A DNA stretch of 64,000 bases. Origin: an uncultured Pelagibacteraceae bacterium (GTDB lineage Bacteria; Pseudomonadota; Alphaproteobacteria; Pelagibacterales; Pelagibacteraceae). The notes beneath the pieces were generated by a model. That model saw nothing but the letters and a program-made list of their open reading frames with translations, made no database searches and was not told the DNA's origin. Every line of letters begins with the position of its first letter. The stretch's first letter is position 1. The stretch covers positions 226,001 to 290,000 of the forward strand of contig CABZOF010000001.1 of the NCBI GenBank assembly GCA_902527215.1. The letters are read 5' to 3'. A program made the translations under genes and the position numbers. Positions 62,414 through 64,000 of the stretch are shown piece by piece.

Positions 62414-63790
62414 TTAAAACTTATATTGCTTTATTTTAACTTTATTAATTTTTTTATTTTTTAATAAAGGTAATTTTTTATACCATAGAAACTTTTTTGG
62501 TATTTGAATTTTTTCTAGTTTTTTTTCCAATTTTTTTATTAATTTGTTTGTGTCAATTTTTTTTTTACTTTCATATGCCGCTACTGGAGCTAATCCATAT
62601 TGTTCAAAGTTATAAGGATAGACAAAAACATTTTTAATTTCGTGATTTTTCAAAATTTCTTTTTTTATCAGCTCTGGAAAAACTTTTATGCCAGAAGATT
62701 TGAATACCTCATTTTTTCTACCAACAAGTTGTAACTTGCTCCCGTCTTTTTTTATTAAATCATTTGTAAAAAAAACACCTTTATTCAAAACATTTTTTTG
62801 CAATATTTTTCCATAATATCCCTTAAATGAATATAAAGATCTAATCCCTAATTCGTAAATATTTTGAGATATTTTTCTTAGAAATTTCTTTTGATAGTTT
62901 AAATTTTTACCAAGTGTGTAAGGAGATTTTGTTTTTTTTAAATTGTTAAAAAAAACTCTACCACCTAATTCTGTTACACCGTATATATTAAAAAGTTCAA
63001 ATTTATTTTTATAACGTCCTAAATATTTATTTATATTTTCAAAATTTAGAAAATCACCAGAAGATACAACCTTTTCAAGTTTTTTTGGAATTTTCTTAAA
63101 ATCAAGTATCCATTGAACTTGTATCGGGGCACCACCAAAATAATTGATTTCAAATTTTTTTATTATTTCATTTAAATTTTTTGGAAATACCAGCCTTTCA
63201 TAAGAAACAAAGTTAATTTCATTTATAATGCAAGTAAAGAAATGACATATAGCACTGTTGAAATAATAGGGAATAGCAATCAAGAAATTTTTATTTTTTT
63301 GGTAATTAAGTTTCTTAATTATATGATTTGAATTCATTATAATTGAGTCAAAATTTAATAATATCATTTTTGACTCACCAGTAGAACCTGAAGTAGAAGA
63401 TATATAGTCTACCTTTTCAAATATTTTATTATTTTTTTTATTTCTGTTATAAATTAATCGAAAATTTTCATTATCAAAAATAATTATATAATCATAGAAC
63501 TTTATAATTTTTTTGAAGTTATCTTTTCCATTTTCAATAGGTATAATTGTATAATTATTTAGAAATGAAATTATAAAATTTGACCAAAAATTTAAACCTG
63601 AACCATTTTTGATAACTGATAAAACTTTTTTCTTTTTTATTTTGGCAATTTCTTTATTTCTGTTGAACTCAATTAATCTTTTTTTTATATCTTTAGATCT
63701 TAATATTTCATTTGTATCTGATAAATAAAATTTATTGTTTTTAAAAAGATTATTATTGATTTTATTTTGTAGTTTTTTCTTTAAACACAT
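62414..63790 (-). CDS. AMP-dependent acyl/aminoacyl ligase
   Basis: The 458-residue protein is an adenylate-forming enzyme: ISSTSGSTGESKMILLN (A3 loop), FNIYGVTELGGRVFF (A5), GVFFTNDLIKKDGSKLQLVGRKNEVFKSSGIKVFP (A7-A8), and a C-terminal KKINKVKIK with the A10 lysine. It is shorter than free-standing acyl-CoA synthetases but keeps both domains. It probably activates an acid and loads the ACP encoded opposite. Its ATG lies about 63 bases after the 23S 3' end on the same strand, so rRNA read-through could express it. Confidence 0.85.
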   Translation of the reverse strand: MCLKKKLQNKINNNLFKNNKFYLSDTNEILRSKDIKKRLIEFNRNKEIAKIKKKKVLSVIKNGSGLNFWSNFIISFLNNYTIIPIENGKDNFKKIIKFYDYIIIFDNENFRLIYNRNKKNNKIFEKVDYISSTSGSTGESKMILLNFDSIIMNSNHIIKKLNYQKNKNFLIAIPYYFNSAICHFFTCIINEINFVSYERLVFPKNLNEIIKKFEINYFGGAPIQVQWILDFKKIPKKLEKVVSSGDFLNFENINKYLGRYKNKFELFNIYGVTELGGRVFFNNLKKTKSPYTLGKNLNYQKKFLRKISQNIYELGIRSLYSFKGYYGKILQKNVLNKGVFFTNDLIKKDGSKLQLVGRKNEVFKSSGIKVFPELIKKEILKNHEIKNVFVYPYNFEQYGLAPVAAYESKKKIDTNKLIKKLEKKLEKIQIPKKFLWYKKLPLLKNKKINKVKIKQYKF

Positions 63791-63797
63791 ATTTTGA

Positions 63798-63830
63798 CAG
63801 ATATTTAGACCTAAATATATCCTATATCTG
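63798..63830 (-). other. Nested inverted repeats just after 23S rRNA
   Basis: ATATTTAGACCTAAATAT (63801-63818) is an interrupted palindrome with eight-base arms, and CAGATAT (63798-63804) can alternatively pair with ATATCTG (63824-63830). It lies between the 23S 3' end and the AMP-ligase start. No U-run follows on the minus strand, so it looks more like a processing or attenuation stem than an intrinsic terminator. Confidence 0.4.
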
Positions 63831-63853
63831 AGTAATAAATTTTTTTCAGTGCA

Positions 63854-64000
63854 TAAATCAAGCCAATTGAGCTATTAGTACTGGTCAGCTGCACGCATTA
63901 CTGCGCTTCCACACCCAGCCTATCAACGTGGTAGTCTACCACGGCTCTATAGGAAGAACTAGTTTTGAGGTGAGTTTCCCGCTTAGATGCTTTCAGCAGT
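63854..64000 (-). rRNA. rrl: 23S ribosomal RNA, 3' end (partial)
   Basis: The reverse strand reads GCATCTAAGCGGGAAACTCA, then GTTGATAGGCTGGGTGTGGAAG, GCTGACCAGTACTAATAGCTC and AATTGGCTTGATTTA, the conserved last 150 bases of bacterial 23S rRNA. By alignment with the known E. coli 3' end the RNA ends near 63854, with an error of a few bases. The rest lies beyond the window. 5S rRNA does not follow within the usual spacer but about 53 kb further on. Confidence 0.95.

Larger units (their letters stand above)
10814..63853. other. Surface-polysaccharide hypervariable island between 23S and 5S rRNA
   Basis: These 53 kb hold almost only nucleotide-sugar, glycosyltransferase and envelope-glycan genes in changing orientations. 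They are bounded on the right by the 23S 3' end and on the left by 5S rRNA, both on the minus strand, so the island occupies what is normally a short spacer. SAR11 genomes are known to carry their hypervariable region 2 at this site. No integrase, transposase, attachment repeat or CRISPR array was seen inside. Exchange is therefore more likely by homologous recombination through the conserved rRNA flanks, which is an inference. Confidence 0.85.

Noticed and set aside
10872-63818. Short shared TTTAGGTCT at both island ends as possible attachment repeats
   Set aside because: It is only about nine bases, lies in opposite orientation, overlaps the ligase stop codon on one side and a palindrome on the other; no integrase is present.
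1-64000. CRISPR arrays, insertion sequences, prophage or toxin-antitoxin genes
   Set aside because: No regularly spaced repeats, transposase/integrase motifs or paired small toxin genes were seen on either strand.

Overview
The window looks like a chromosomal segment of a SAR11 alphaproteobacterium (Candidatus Pelagibacter type). The DNA is very AT-rich and lysine codons are mostly AAA. Genes are tightly packed: the longest gaps between called genes are about 255 and 253 bases. Many neighbours share 4-base ATGA-type overlaps. A DUF1013/TrcR-like gene, typical of Alphaproteobacteria, lies beside ribosomal protein genes. The most telling sign is that the 23S rRNA 3' end (right edge, minus strand) and the 5S rRNA (about 10.7-10.8 kb, minus strand) are separated by about 53 kb of surface-polysaccharide genes. 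That layout is known for SAR11 as hypervariable region 2. The assignment comes from pattern and memory, not from a database search.

Layout. (1) 1-4.1 kb, plus strand, core genome: thiE 3' end, efp, suhB, a Wzz-like gene, rpmE, DUF1013/trcR, rpsU and initiator tRNA-fMet. (2) 4.2-10.8 kb, minus strand, read from right to left: 5S rRNA, a sugar epimerase starting a few bases after it, rpmJ (41 codons, absent from the ORF track), the split proton-translocating transhydrogenase pntAA-pntAB-pntB, a transaldolase-family gene, a GT2 glycosyltransferase and a GT-C membrane glycosyltransferase. (3) 10.9-63.8 kb: the island. From left to right it holds an O-antigen ligase/polymerase, a WecA-type initiating transferase, a CapD-like dehydratase and UDP-sugar genes (10.9-19.2 kb). 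Next come glycosyltransferases, with a YIDPG small membrane protein, a TagB-like transferase and a sulfatase-fold membrane enzyme (19.2-32.2 kb). A CDP-6-deoxyhexose cassette follows (32.2-35.3 kb). Then a phosphonate module (35.4-42.6 kb), a first NeuB-type sugar-acid set (42.6-48.0 kb), galE and an ABC exporter (48.9-51.8 kb), and a second NeuB set with a GmhA-like isomerase and radical SAM protein (51.9-59.1 kb). Last is an amide/acyl module with DUF4910, AAC(3)-like, ACP and AMP-ligase genes (59.1-63.8 kb). (4) 63.85-64.0 kb: 3' end of 23S rRNA.

How it fits together. WecA-type initiation, many glycosyltransferases, an ABC flippase, a polymerase/ligase and a Wzz-like regulator make up a surface glycan assembly line. 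The cassettes supply unusual building blocks: CDP-deoxy sugar, UDP-uronic acids, two CMP-activated ulosonic acids, and a phosphonate. The phosphonate arm is the most coherent specialised system. A cytidylyltransferase-PEP mutase fusion, phosphonopyruvate decarboxylase and phosphonoacetaldehyde reductase should make and activate 2-hydroxyethylphosphonate. A divergent CDP-alcohol phosphotransferase whose last catalytic Asp is replaced by Ala could place it on a glycan or lipid. No integrase, transposase or CRISPR array was seen.
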